A DNA stretch of 64,000 nucleotides, taken from the NCBI GenBank assembly GCA_030426955.1, contig JAUHXS010000003.1:248001-312000 (forward strand), read 5' to 3'. The notes beneath the pieces were generated by a model. It did not search any database. It was not told the DNA's origin and saw only the letters and a list, made by a program, of their open reading frames with translations. Origin of the DNA: Bacteroidia bacterium (GTDB lineage Bacteria; Bacteroidota; Bacteroidia; Chitinophagales; JAUHXS01). This document shows, one piece after another, positions 27,549 through 36,658 of this stretch; within the stretch, counting starts at the first letter, position 1; every line of letters starts with the position of its first letter. A program made the translations under genes and the position numbers.

Positions 27549-28319
27549 ATGATGTTGATAGACACGCATACCCATTTATTTTCTGAGCAATTTGACGATG
27601 ATAGAGATAATGTTATCTCTAGAGCGCTAGATTTAGGAATAACAAAGTTCTTATTACCTAATATTGATCTCAAGACTATTGATGCTATGCATAATTTAGT
27701 CAATCAATATCCTGAAAGTTGTTTTCCTATGATGGGCTTGCATCCATGTTCAGTTAAAGAAACGTATAAAAATGACCTTGATGTTATTGAGAGTCACCTT
27801 TTCAGCAACCAGTATGTTGCTGTAGGAGAAATTGGATTGGATTATCATTGGGATACTACTTTTGCGAAAGAACAGAAAGAAGTTTTTGTTCAGCATATTG
27901 AGTGGGCAAAGCAAATGGAGCTTCCAGTGGCGATTCATTGTCGAGAAAGTATGCAGGATATCCTAGAAATTCTAGGTAGGCGAAGTGATGATAAGTTAAA
28001 TGGATTGCTTCATTGTTTCTCTGGGAATATTGAAGAAGCTAAACAGCTTATTGATTTAGGCTTTTATTTGGGTATAGGAGGGGTTATCACTTTTAAAAAT
28101 TCTGGCTTAGACAAAGTGATTGAACAGGTAGACCTAAAACACCTAGTATTAGAGACAGACAGTCCATATTTAGCCCCAACTCCTTTTCGCGGGAAACGCA
28201 ATGAAAGTGCATATCTAATAAATGTTGCAGAGAAATTGTCGGAAATAAAGAATGTTTCTATAGAAGAGACTGCTCGTATAACAAGTGAAAATGCTCAAAA
28301 ACTATTTAATTTTAATTGA
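27549..28319 (+). CDS. tatD: TatD-family metal-dependent hydrolase
   Basis: Metal-dependent deoxyribonuclease family with a TIM-barrel fold, 256 residues. Metal-binding motifs are present in order: DTHTHLF near the N terminus, GEIGLDYHWD, HCRES, LHCFSGN and ETDSPYLAPTPFRG. ATG codons occur at 27549 and 27552; either is possible. Function in DNA repair or RNA turnover is known for the family but not assignable here. It converges on the response regulator with a 6-bp gap. Confidence 0.9.
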   Translation: MMLIDTHTHLFSEQFDDDRDNVISRALDLGITKFLLPNIDLKTIDAMHNLVNQYPESCFPMMGLHPCSVKETYKNDLDVIESHLFSNQYVAVGEIGLDYHWDTTFAKEQKEVFVQHIEWAKQMELPVAIHCRESMQDILEILGRRSDDKLNGLLHCFSGNIEEAKQLIDLGFYLGIGGVITFKNSGLDKVIEQVDLKHLVLETDSPYLAPTPFRGKRNESAYLINVAEKLSEIKNVSIEETARITSENAQKLFNFN

Positions 28320-28325
28320 GCGAAG

Positions 28326-29021
28326 CTAATTTTTCTCCAAAAACTTAAATCCTTTTCCGTGCACACTCATGATTTCGATACTAGGGTCTTCCTTAAGGTA
28401 CTTTCTTAATTTTGTGATGAATACATCCATACTTCTTGCGGTAAAGTAGTCGTCATTACCCCAAATCTCTTTTAATGCGTAGTCTCTTTCTAGCACTCCA
28501 TCTTTATTTAGCACTAAGAGTCTAAGAAGTTCTGACTCTTTGGAGGTAAGCTTTTTGGTGTTGCCTTCGATCGTCAGCGTTTGTAATTGAGTATCAAAAT
28601 TATATTTACCAATGGTAAACTTTGTTTTTTTATTATCAGCCGCTTCTGGCTTTACCCTTCTTAGGACGGCATTTATGCGAAGCAATAATTCTTCCATGCT
28701 GAAAGGTTTGGTCAGATAGTCATCGGCACCAATTGTAAAGCCTTCAATCTTATCTTCCTTCATAGACTTAGCAGTAATAAAGATAATAGGGATTTCCTCA
28801 TTAATTTGTCGAATTTCCTTGGCAAGGGTAAAACCATCTTTCTGTGGCATCATTACATCCAACAAGCAAATGTCAAACGATCCAGAGCTAATCGCGTTCG
28901 AACCTTCGTTCCCATCAACGCAAAGTGTTACCTCAAATCCTTTTAATTCAAGATATTCATTCAAAATTGACCCTAGATTCGGATCATCCTCGGCTAAAAG
29001 TATTTTGGTTTTATTGGGCAT
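28326..29021 (-). CDS. OmpR-family response regulator (RprY-like)
   Basis: DNA-binding response regulator of 231 residues. The receiver domain (1-120) has the acidic pair EDD (11-13), phospho-acceptor Asp55 in LLDVMMP and Lys105 in TKPF. A winged-helix output domain follows (about 135-228; LTSKESELLRLL, YFTARSMDVFITKLRKYL). The gene overlaps its histidine kinase by 11 bp. The FTARSMDVFITKLRKYL pattern is that of RprY and its relatives in Bacteroidota. Regulated genes unknown. Confidence 0.93.
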   Translation of the reverse strand: MPNKTKILLAEDDPNLGSILNEYLELKGFEVTLCVDGNEGSNAISSGSFDICLLDVMMPQKDGFTLAKEIRQINEEIPIIFITAKSMKEDKIEGFTIGADDYLTKPFSMEELLLRINAVLRRVKPEAADNKKTKFTIGKYNFDTQLQTLTIEGNTKKLTSKESELLRLLVLNKDGVLERDYALKEIWGNDDYFTARSMDVFITKLRKYLKEDPSIEIMSVHGKGFKFLEKN

Positions 29022-30651
29022 TGCTATTTGTATTTAAGAAAATTGTAAAAGTAGTTCCTTTTCCTAGTTCACTCTTGACAGAAATTTTTCCTTCATGCAT
29101 ATCCAATATTTTTTTGACATAGCTTAAGCCTAAGCCAAATCCTTTAACATTATGAATATTACCAGTAGGTAGTCTATAAAATTTTTCAAATATTCGTTGT
29201 TGGGTCTGCTTATTCATTCCTATTCCATTATCGCTAACTGCAATGATTAGCTTATTTAATTTATTTTCTGAAGTTACGCTTATCAAAGGCTTATCTCTGG
29301 CGTACTTATTTGCATTATCTAATAGATTATAAACTAGGTTTTTTAGATGAATAGCGTCTCCTTTTACTAAATCATTGGATGCTTTAAAGTTTGTTTTTAC
29401 GTTTCCAGACTTTGCCTCTACTTGGAGCCTGATCTTGCTAATGGCGTCATTTAATATTGAATGCATACTTACTTCTGACATATCAAGCTTAAAGCTTCCT
29501 TTGTCTAATTGGGCTATTTGTAAAACCCTTTGCACTTGCTGGTTTAGTCTTTCATTTTCTTCTTTAATGACGTTGACAAAACGACTGTGCTTTTCTTCAT
29601 GGCTAACAATGCTTGGCTCAGATAAAGCTTCGGAGGCTAGCGTGATTGTAGAAATAGGAGTCTTAAGCTCATGAGTCATATTATTAATAAAATCTGTTTT
29701 CATTTCTGAAAGCTTCTTTTGTTTTAAGATGGTAGAAATGGCGTAATAAAAACTACCTATTATTAAGAGTAAAAATAGAATAGAGGAGATCATGATCTTA
29801 AACATATTGGTAAAAAGATAGTTGGTCTGATTAGGAAAGTCTAACAATAGATAACTGGTGTTAGGTGATAAATCATTAGGAAATAGTTCTATAGAAAAAC
29901 TTTTGTTGAGTATGTAGTTAGCATTTTGCATTTCTTCTTTAAAAACATAATTTCCGCCTTTAGGAATGTACATTCCTTTATTTAATATATATAGAGAGAA
30001 AGCATACTCTGTGTGAATACCCTGGCTTTTTAATGTTTTACTAATAATACTGTCTAATACGGTTGGAGAAATTCTTCGTTTGATTGGTCTAGATAAGTTG
30101 AGTAGCTTATTTACAATATCTTCTATAAAGTCTACTTTGCTAAAAAACTGATTGAGCTTCCTTTGTTCAGCTAATGTGTAATCTTCATTGACCTCAAGTG
30201 GAATATAATCTTCTGATTGACTTCTATTAATAGCATTATTAGGAGCCGTCTTAGATTTTACAGATATCTCATAATCTGTATAACTGGAGGAGTCTTCAAT
30301 CTGTAATGAGCTATTTTTGATAGAGTAGTCTTTATTTAACTCAAAAAGCTCACTATTTAGGGTAGATGAATCAGAGAATACTTGATAGTTGAATCGGATT
30401 TTTCCATTCTTATTTTTGATGAAGAGATTTTGCTTTTTGTAATTGCTATTTATATTAGAAGAAATTGCATTATACGCCTCTTCATATTCAATTCTTTTTA
30501 CAATATGACTGAGTGCCGAGTTAACATTTTGATTGAATTGTTCCGCCTTTAGTTCAAAAGCATTTTTAGTCCAATATATTTGAATGGCAATGAGACCCAG
30601 TAGCGCAATGGAAGCCAAAATAACAATTAACCACAGGAGTTTCTTGCTCAT
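29011..30651 (-). CDS. Sensor histidine kinase (RprX-like)
   Basis: Membrane histidine kinase of 546 residues. Helices at about 5-25 and 283-305 flank a periplasmic sensor of about 255 residues. The HisKA domain has MTHELKTPISTI with the phospho-His. The ATPase domain shows the N box (HLKNLVYNLLDNANKY), G1 (VSDNGIGM), F box (EKFYRLPTG) and G2 (GFGLGLSYV). It precedes the response regulator and overlaps it. Signal unknown. Confidence 0.93.
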   Translation of the reverse strand: MSKKLLWLIVILASIALLGLIAIQIYWTKNAFELKAEQFNQNVNSALSHIVKRIEYEEAYNAISSNINSNYKKQNLFIKNKNGKIRFNYQVFSDSSTLNSELFELNKDYSIKNSSLQIEDSSSYTDYEISVKSKTAPNNAINRSQSEDYIPLEVNEDYTLAEQRKLNQFFSKVDFIEDIVNKLLNLSRPIKRRISPTVLDSIISKTLKSQGIHTEYAFSLYILNKGMYIPKGGNYVFKEEMQNANYILNKSFSIELFPNDLSPNTSYLLLDFPNQTNYLFTNMFKIMISSILFLLLIIGSFYYAISTILKQKKLSEMKTDFINNMTHELKTPISTITLASEALSEPSIVSHEEKHSRFVNVIKEENERLNQQVQRVLQIAQLDKGSFKLDMSEVSMHSILNDAISKIRLQVEAKSGNVKTNFKASNDLVKGDAIHLKNLVYNLLDNANKYARDKPLISVTSENKLNKLIIAVSDNGIGMNKQTQQRIFEKFYRLPTGNIHNVKGFGLGLSYVKKILDMHEGKISVKSELGKGTTFTIFLNTNSNAQ

Positions 30652-30747
30652 GAAAGAGTTGATTACATGGCAATATAGAAAAATTATGGAAGCCTACTGA
30701 ATGCTTAACATAAATTAACTTTTCAATAAAAGAATAGATAAACTTGC

Positions 30748-31122
30748 CTAGTAAGACTTTAAATCAAAAGGAACTTCTACTAATTCAGCATACTCTTCAC
30801 CAGCTTCTTCCATGTCCTCATCATCCTCTTCAAAATGCCAAGTGACCTTTACATCACCTCCATTGCTATTGATACCATCAATTTTTAATAGAATATCTAA
30901 AATTACCTTGGAAGAGGCTGTGTTAAAGTATTCAAGCTTAAAATTAAAATTAGAACCTGCCTTAGGAGCCTTACCAAACTCATCTAACCAATCCATAATT
31001 GGTTGATAAAACTGAGCTGCATCTTCAGGGATAGAGATGCCAGAAAATTCATAGCTGCCTGCATCAGCATCTAAAACAATTTTTGGAGTATCGTCGGTGG
31101 GTTCTAAGTTTATTTTTTCCAT
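30748..31122 (-). CDS. siaC: SiaC-family regulatory phosphoprotein
   Basis: Small DUF1987 protein of 124 residues, the phosphorylated switch protein of the Sia partner-switching system. In Pseudomonas SiaC is phosphorylated by SiaB, dephosphorylated by the PP2C enzyme SiaA, and the unphosphorylated form activates a diguanylate cyclase. The motif LEYFNTASSKVILDIL is present, and Thr at about residue 68 matches the phosphosite as I recall it for Pseudomonas. Its neighbour is siaB (37 bp apart, same strand). No diguanylate cyclase is in the window, so its output here is unknown. Confidence 0.85.
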   Translation of the reverse strand: MEKINLEPTDDTPKIVLDADAGSYEFSGISIPEDAAQFYQPIMDWLDEFGKAPKAGSNFNFKLEYFNTASSKVILDILLKIDGINSNGGDVKVTWHFEEDDEDMEEAGEEYAELVEVPFDLKSY

Positions 31123-31159
31123 ACTTTATTCTAGGTATTTTTCAATAATTAAATATAAT

Positions 31160-31732
31160 TTAATTTCTTGGAATTCTTACTTGAAATGAAAAAAATGCCA
31201 AGTCATTTTCTTCTACTTGAAAGTCGTAGATTAACTCTTTCCCTGACTTTCGGGCTATGTCTACAAAGCCCAGTCCAGCACCTCCTTTCTCTGAAAGAGA
31301 ACCGTTTAGCCTAATTTCTTTGTACAGCGCCTTTAAGCCATCTTTATCCAGTGAATTTACTTTGTCAAGCTTTTCTTTGAGGTTTTCAATCTCTTTCGCC
31401 TGCATTGGATTTCCAGTAGTAATGACATATTCATTATCAACTCGCCCTAGCATAAAAATGGCTGAACTGGTAGAATCGTTAAAAGCATTTTCATCAGAGT
31501 GTTTTGCAATGTTTTGTAGGCACTCTACCATGATGTTAAAAACCTTCTTCTTTACGGTATTTTCTTCATTTTCTGATTCCATGTTTTTTTTGGTCATGGC
31601 CAGTACGGTATTGGCAATATCTTGATTGATTTCTCCTTCGTAAACCAACATCAAATCCTGATCACACATTTCTTTATGAAATTCATAAACAAATTGCATA
31701 TCAGTTTGCTCTATATTGGTTTTATTGCTCAT
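31160..31732 (-). CDS. siaB: SiaB-family protein kinase (DUF6272)
   Basis: A 190-residue GHKL-like kinase relative. The N-box-like FNIMVECLQNIAKHSDE (about 85-101) and a Gly-rich SEKGGAGLGFVDIARKSG (about 147-164) give the SpoIIAB-type ATP fold. It should phosphorylate SiaC, whose gene lies just downstream on the same strand. The cognate phosphatase gene is not adjacent; the TPR-SpoIIE protein at 16953-19109 is the nearest candidate. Confidence 0.85.
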   Translation of the reverse strand: MSNKTNIEQTDMQFVYEFHKEMCDQDLMLVYEGEINQDIANTVLAMTKKNMESENEENTVKKKVFNIMVECLQNIAKHSDENAFNDSTSSAIFMLGRVDNEYVITTGNPMQAKEIENLKEKLDKVNSLDKDGLKALYKEIRLNGSLSEKGGAGLGFVDIARKSGKELIYDFQVEENDLAFFSFQVRIPRN

Positions 31733-31818
31733 TGCTGTACAACGAAGTTGTCAATTACATTGTTAAATTAACCATAAAAGTCTGGAATTCATAAAAGTGA
31801 TCCCGTTTTAATCTGTAA

Positions 31819-32388
31819 CTACTTTTCAGCCTCTTCTCCAATACTATTTTCCTCTTCTTGCTGAATATCTTTTAGCTTAGGTAAATCATTAATAGAGTTG
31901 ATTCCAAAATGATCCATGAATTGAGGACTAGTTGCATAGATTAAAGGTTTTCCTGGAGAGTCGCTACGTCCTGCTATCACAACCAGTTCTTTCTCAAGTA
32001 ACTTTTGCATGGTATAGTCACAATTTACACCTCTTATCTTTTCTACTTCAGCCTTGGTAATGGGTTGTTTGTAAGCAACAATTGCCAGGCATTCCATTGC
32101 CGCTCTAGAAAGCTTCTTGTTTGCCTTTTGCTTTGAGAAAATAGATATAACTTGATGATAGGTGGGCTTTGTCATAAACTGATATCCACCACCTGACTGT
32201 TTGATTTCAAAAACAAAAGAATTGTCTGCATACTTTTGACTAATTTGCTCTAGTGCCTGAGTGATATTAAACTCAAGAATATCTGCTTCTAAGATGATGT
32301 CCAAACAACGCTTTATTTCTTGAATGTTAATGGGCTCTTCAGATGCGAAAATCAATGCCTCAATATTTTTTGTAAGGTTGCTATCCAT
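31819..32388 (-). CDS. scpB: Segregation and condensation protein B
   Basis: Winged-helix kleisin partner of SMC, 189 residues. It contains the ScpB signature MECLAIVAYKQPITKAEVEKIRG and the ending KPLIYATSPQFMDHFGI. It works with ScpA (gene at 49408-50139) in chromosome condensation. Here scpB is not beside scpA. Its ATG overlaps the stop of the upstream hydrolase by 1 bp. Confidence 0.93.
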   Translation of the reverse strand: MDSNLTKNIEALIFASEEPINIQEIKRCLDIILEADILEFNITQALEQISQKYADNSFVFEIKQSGGGYQFMTKPTYHQVISIFSKQKANKKLSRAAMECLAIVAYKQPITKAEVEKIRGVNCDYTMQKLLEKELVVIAGRSDSPGKPLIYATSPQFMDHFGINSINDLPKLKDIQQEEENSIGEEAEK

Positions 32389-33026
32389 TATGCCACAAAG
32401 GGATTATTTGCCTTTTCAAAACCAATATTGGTTTCGGGTCCATGACCAGGGTGAATAACGGTATCGTCATCTAAGGGAAACAATTTGGTTTTGATGCTTT
32501 GAATTAGAGTATTGTGATCACCACCAGGAAGGTCCGTCCTTCCAATACTTTGAAGAAATAGTACATCTCCTCCAATGAGAAACTTTTGATCTTTATTATG
32601 AAAGCAAATACTACCTGGCGAATGGCCAGGAGTAAACAAGACATCAAGTATAGAATTTCCAAAGGAGAAAACGTCTCCACCCTCAAGAAAAGAGCTGGGT
32701 TGAGGAGAAGGTGCTAACGCAACACCGTACATTGAAGCAGACATGGGTGCACTTTCAAGAACAGGTAAATCAGCCTTGTGAATTATAAGTTCTAGATTAT
32801 ACTTAGACATGATAAAACTGTTACCAAAAATATGGTCGAGATGGCAATGTGTATTAAGAAGCTTAACAGGATTTAAATCATTTTGTTCAATAAATTGAAC
32901 CAATTGATTTTGTTCATTTGTGTCATAACATCCAGGGTCGATAATGATACACTCTTTTGTTTCGTCATGAAGAAGGTAGGTGTTTTCTTGAAAGGGATTG
33001 AAAGTAAATGTCTCAATTTGGATCAT
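32388..33026 (-). CDS. MBL-fold hydrolase (glyoxalase II-like)
   Basis: Metallo-beta-lactamase-fold hydrolase of 212 residues. The metal site reads NTHCHLDHIFGN, then a GHSPGSICF His, LIGGDVLF Asp and IHPGHGPET His. It resembles glyoxalase II and persulfide dioxygenase-type proteins, and substrate is not assignable. It is coupled to scpB (1 bp overlap) and diverges from the large protein at 33130. Confidence 0.88.
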   Translation of the reverse strand: MIQIETFTFNPFQENTYLLHDETKECIIIDPGCYDTNEQNQLVQFIEQNDLNPVKLLNTHCHLDHIFGNSFIMSKYNLELIIHKADLPVLESAPMSASMYGVALAPSPQPSSFLEGGDVFSFGNSILDVLFTPGHSPGSICFHNKDQKFLIGGDVLFLQSIGRTDLPGGDHNTLIQSIKTKLFPLDDDTVIHPGHGPETNIGFEKANNPFVA

Positions 33027-33129
33027 TTAAGCTTAAAATGTTGGTTATTATTAATAAATCTTGCGAATTTTATATAAAGTTAACAGATTTATCGTTATAT
33101 AGTAACAAGTCCATGTCTGCTAAAAGTTT

Positions 33130-36100
33130 ATGAGAGGCCTCGGTTTATATGCCATATTATTTTTGCTTTGTATAAGAGTTGTTTTTTCGCAAGGTACTCA
33201 ACAGTATTTTGGCAAAAACAGAATACAGTATCATAATTTTGAATGGTCATTTTACAAGTCAGATAACTTTGTGACCTACTTTTATTTAGGAGGGCAGGAG
33301 ATTGAAAAGTACGTCGTACAGCAAGCAGAGAAAGATCTAGCACTTATTGAGAAAAAGGTGGAGTTTAGAAGTTCCAATAAAATCGAAATTCTTGTTTTCA
33401 ACGATATATCTGATCTAAGACAAAGTAATATTGGTATAGGTTTTGAGTCTTACAATACAGGGGGATTGACAAAAATTGTGGGGAACCGAATTTTCGTCTA
33501 TTTTGACGGCGACCATGATCACCTCAAGACTCAAATAAGGCAAGGCATAGCCCAAGTGCTCATTAACGATATGATGTATGGGGGAAATATACAAGAGGTT
33601 GTTCAAAATGCAGTTCTCTTGTCATTACCAGCTTGGTTTATGGAGGGAATTGTATCATATATGGCAGAAGATTGGAGTTTTGATTTAGACAATCAATTAA
33701 GGGATGGGATATTATCGGGAAAGTTTGAGAAAGTTAATAAGCTAAACGGCCGTGATTCGAGGGTTGTTGGACATTCACTATCAAGGTATATTGTAGAAAA
33801 ATATGGCAAGTCTGCTCTACCCAGCCTATTGTACTTAACACGTTTGAACAGAAATTTAGAAAGTGGATTTGCTTTTGTACTTGGTGGAACAGTCAATAAG
33901 GTACTAGATGATTGGTACAATTTTTATTACAATAAATATAAAGCATCGGAAGAGGAGAAGGTCGTTCCTGGAGAAAAGCTCAGATTAGATATCAGAACTA
34001 AAAAACACAAAATATATTCTCAGTTGTCATTAAGTGCAGATACCAATTATGTTGCTCTCAAACAAGATGATATTGGCAGATACAAAATAAAAGTTTATGA
34101 TAGGAAAGAGGACAAAATTCATAGGATTGAGAAAGGCGGATATAAAACTATTACACAACAAGTGGATAAAAACTATCCAATCTTAGAATGGCACCCTACA
34201 GAGAACAAACTAGCCATTCTATATGAGAAAAGAGATCAAATAAAGCTCCTCATGTATAATTTTGATGAAGAGAAAAAGAAAGATAGGAAAGCGGAAACTT
34301 ATGATATCAATAAATTTCAAAGGATATCGAGCATGGAATTTGTTAATGAAGATAAAATCGTCATCTCGGCGATTAATAGAGGCGTTTCTGATATTTATAC
34401 GTATCATATTCCATCTAGCAAAGTTGAAAAGTTAACCAATGATTACTATGATGATAGGGATCCTACCTTTTTTGAGGATAATGAAGGTAGAAAAGGAATA
34501 TTGTTCGTTTCTAACAGAACGAGTGATACTTTAACCTCTGAAAAACTAGACACAACGCTACCCGAGGACAATTTTGATATATATTATTATGATTATAACA
34601 GTAAATCAAAAGTATTAACTAAGATAACCAATACGGCTATTATAGATGAGGTTGCCCCTCAGCAATATGGCAAGGATCAGTTCTCTTATCTGAGCAATGT
34701 AAATGGTATTCAAAACAGGGTTGTAGCACATTTAGAGACAATATTTTCACATAATAACTACTATTATTACTTTCCAGATACTACTATTCTCAATCCTGAA
34801 GTTGACTTGGAGTCTTTACAGTTGATTGTTGGAGATTCAATTGATTCTTCAAAAGTCGAAGCGATATATAAAGATACAGCAGTAACATATCCGACGACAA
34901 ATTACGCCACCTCTATCTTAGAAGAGGAAATCCTACCTAATCAGAATAAGATTGTCCAAAATATATTGTATGGTGGAAAGTCAAAGTTCTATTTGATAGA
35001 TAAGCCGAATAATGTTGGGGAGTGGACAACTCCTGAACTAACACCATCCTTGTACTTTAAGGAAAGACAAGCAGCTTACGATAAGACCATACATCGAGAA
35101 AAAATATTGAACAAAAAATCAGATTCACAAAAAGAAGAGAGTACCAATGAACAGGATACTGGTACTATTGAGAAAGGTGTGATTTTACCACATTATTTTC
35201 AAAGTGATTTTACATATCCAAATAACAATGTTGAAATGTCTGCAAATCAGTCTGGCAATGACGGAGCAGGGGACGATAATACTAATTCAGAAAATAATAA
35301 CACAGAAAACCCAGAGGACAGAGTGTTTGAATCGACCAAAGTATTGCCATATAGGCTGCGATTTGCAAGCACTGAAGTTACTGCGCAACTAGACAATACA
35401 ATTATATTTGGAAGATACCAGCCTTTTACTGGAGGTCCCGTTTTTCAGAGCCCTGGGTTGAATCCCTTGATTCAAGTTGGTGTGAACGATATCCTTGAAG
35501 ATTACAAGTTAGTAGGAGGTTTTCGTGTAGCAACAAACTTAAGTGGTGCAGAATATTTTGGATCTGTAGAAAACTTAAAGCACAGAATTGATAGAAAGTT
35601 AGTTTACTATAGATCAACCTCAAGTGCAATAGATGAGTTTGGATTTGGGGCAAAAAAAAGGTCAAATTATACCCAGTTAGGGTTAACTTATCCATTTGAT
35701 GTTTTAAGAAGCTTAAGAGGATATGTGGCTCATCGGAATGACCGTATTATAACCTTGGCTAGTGATGAGCAAACATTAAATTTTCCTGATAATGATGAGC
35801 ATTGGAGCTTTGTGCGAATGGAGTATGTTTTGGATAATACAATTGATCCATTTCTCAACCTGCATAATGGCGTAAAATATAAGGTATATGCAGAGTATCA
35901 CAAACAGTGGAACGTTGTGAAGTCTCAATTTACAGTGCTAGGTTTTGACTTTAGGTGGTATCAAAGGATTGACAGAAAACTGATATGGGCCAATAGAATA
36001 TCTGGTGCGACATCATTTGGCACTAAGCAGATGGTCTACTATTTAGGAGGCGTGGATAATTGGATGGGGGTGAAATTTGATGATCAAAATGCTACGGATA

Positions 36101-36537
36101 CGGCTCAAGACTATGCTTTTCAGACACTAGCAACTAACATGAGAGGGTTTATTCAGAATGCCAGAAATGGCAACAGTAACGTGGTAATCAATAGTGAAAT
36201 TCGGTGTCCTATTTTTACTTATTTGTTTAATAAGCCTATTAAGTCTGAATTTTTAAGAGTATTCCAAATAGCGTTATTCGGTGACGTTGGCGCAGCATGG
36301 ACAGGACCAAGTCCATTTGACCAAGAAAACCCGTTTAACTCAGATGTTATTGGTGGACCGCCTAAACCTATTACGATACGAGTGGATTACTTCCAAAACC
36401 CTGTTATTGGTGGTTTTGGTTTTGGTGCTCGAAGTATGCTATTTGGATATTTTATCCGAGCAGATGTGGCTTGGGGAGTAGATAATAGTGTGATTCAAAA
36501 GCCAGTTTTTTATCTTTCTATGTCATTAGACTTTTAG
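33130..36537 (+). CDS. Secreted pseudopeptidase, TolB-like propeller and outer-membrane barrel protein
   Basis: A 1135-residue protein with a signal peptide (1-20). An N-terminal gluzincin-like domain follows: residues 166-173 are LPAWFMEG, the usual third-ligand region, but the expected HExxH is QGIAQ at 138-142, so it appears catalytically dead. Residues about 290-560 hold TolB/WD40-like repeats (DKIVISAINRGVSDIYTY, GILFVSNRTSD). An acidic Asn-rich linker (about 660-735) leads to a region of beta-strand character (about 745-1135) ending YLSMSLDF, with aromatic C-terminal Phe typical of outer-membrane barrels. Function unknown; similar large proteins occur in Bacteroidota. Confidence 0.75.
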   Translation: MRGLGLYAILFLLCIRVVFSQGTQQYFGKNRIQYHNFEWSFYKSDNFVTYFYLGGQEIEKYVVQQAEKDLALIEKKVEFRSSNKIEILVFNDISDLRQSNIGIGFESYNTGGLTKIVGNRIFVYFDGDHDHLKTQIRQGIAQVLINDMMYGGNIQEVVQNAVLLSLPAWFMEGIVSYMAEDWSFDLDNQLRDGILSGKFEKVNKLNGRDSRVVGHSLSRYIVEKYGKSALPSLLYLTRLNRNLESGFAFVLGGTVNKVLDDWYNFYYNKYKASEEEKVVPGEKLRLDIRTKKHKIYSQLSLSADTNYVALKQDDIGRYKIKVYDRKEDKIHRIEKGGYKTITQQVDKNYPILEWHPTENKLAILYEKRDQIKLLMYNFDEEKKKDRKAETYDINKFQRISSMEFVNEDKIVISAINRGVSDIYTYHIPSSKVEKLTNDYYDDRDPTFFEDNEGRKGILFVSNRTSDTLTSEKLDTTLPEDNFDIYYYDYNSKSKVLTKITNTAIIDEVAPQQYGKDQFSYLSNVNGIQNRVVAHLETIFSHNNYYYYFPDTTILNPEVDLESLQLIVGDSIDSSKVEAIYKDTAVTYPTTNYATSILEEEILPNQNKIVQNILYGGKSKFYLIDKPNNVGEWTTPELTPSLYFKERQAAYDKTIHREKILNKKSDSQKEESTNEQDTGTIEKGVILPHYFQSDFTYPNNNVEMSANQSGNDGAGDDNTNSENNNTENPEDRVFESTKVLPYRLRFASTEVTAQLDNTIIFGRYQPFTGGPVFQSPGLNPLIQVGVNDILEDYKLVGGFRVATNLSGAEYFGSVENLKHRIDRKLVYYRSTSSAIDEFGFGAKKRSNYTQLGLTYPFDVLRSLRGYVAHRNDRIITLASDEQTLNFPDNDEHWSFVRMEYVLDNTIDPFLNLHNGVKYKVYAEYHKQWNVVKSQFTVLGFDFRWYQRIDRKLIWANRISGATSFGTKQMVYYLGGVDNWMGVKFDDQNATDTAQDYAFQTLATNMRGFIQNARNGNSNVVINSEIRCPIFTYLFNKPIKSEFLRVFQIALFGDVGAAWTGPSPFDQENPFNSDVIGGPPKPITIRVDYFQNPVIGGFGFGARSMLFGYFIRADVAWGVDNSVIQKPVFYLSMSLDF

Positions 36538-36633
36538 AAGGACAATACTAGACACTTCTCTATTTTATAGCGGGCGATTCTTTTATTGAAATCTTTAACC
36601 TTCCAATCTTACAACCTTCTAATTCATATACTC

Positions 36634-36641
36634 TATCTTTG
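36634..36641 (+). promoter_or_regulatory. Candidate -7 promoter element (TATCTTTG) of lysA
   Basis: A TAnnTTTG match 18 bp upstream of the lysA ATG, implying a leader of about 10-12 nt. No -33 TTG is visible at normal spacing. Confidence 0.35.
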
Positions 36642-36658
36642 CAATGAAACAATGAATC

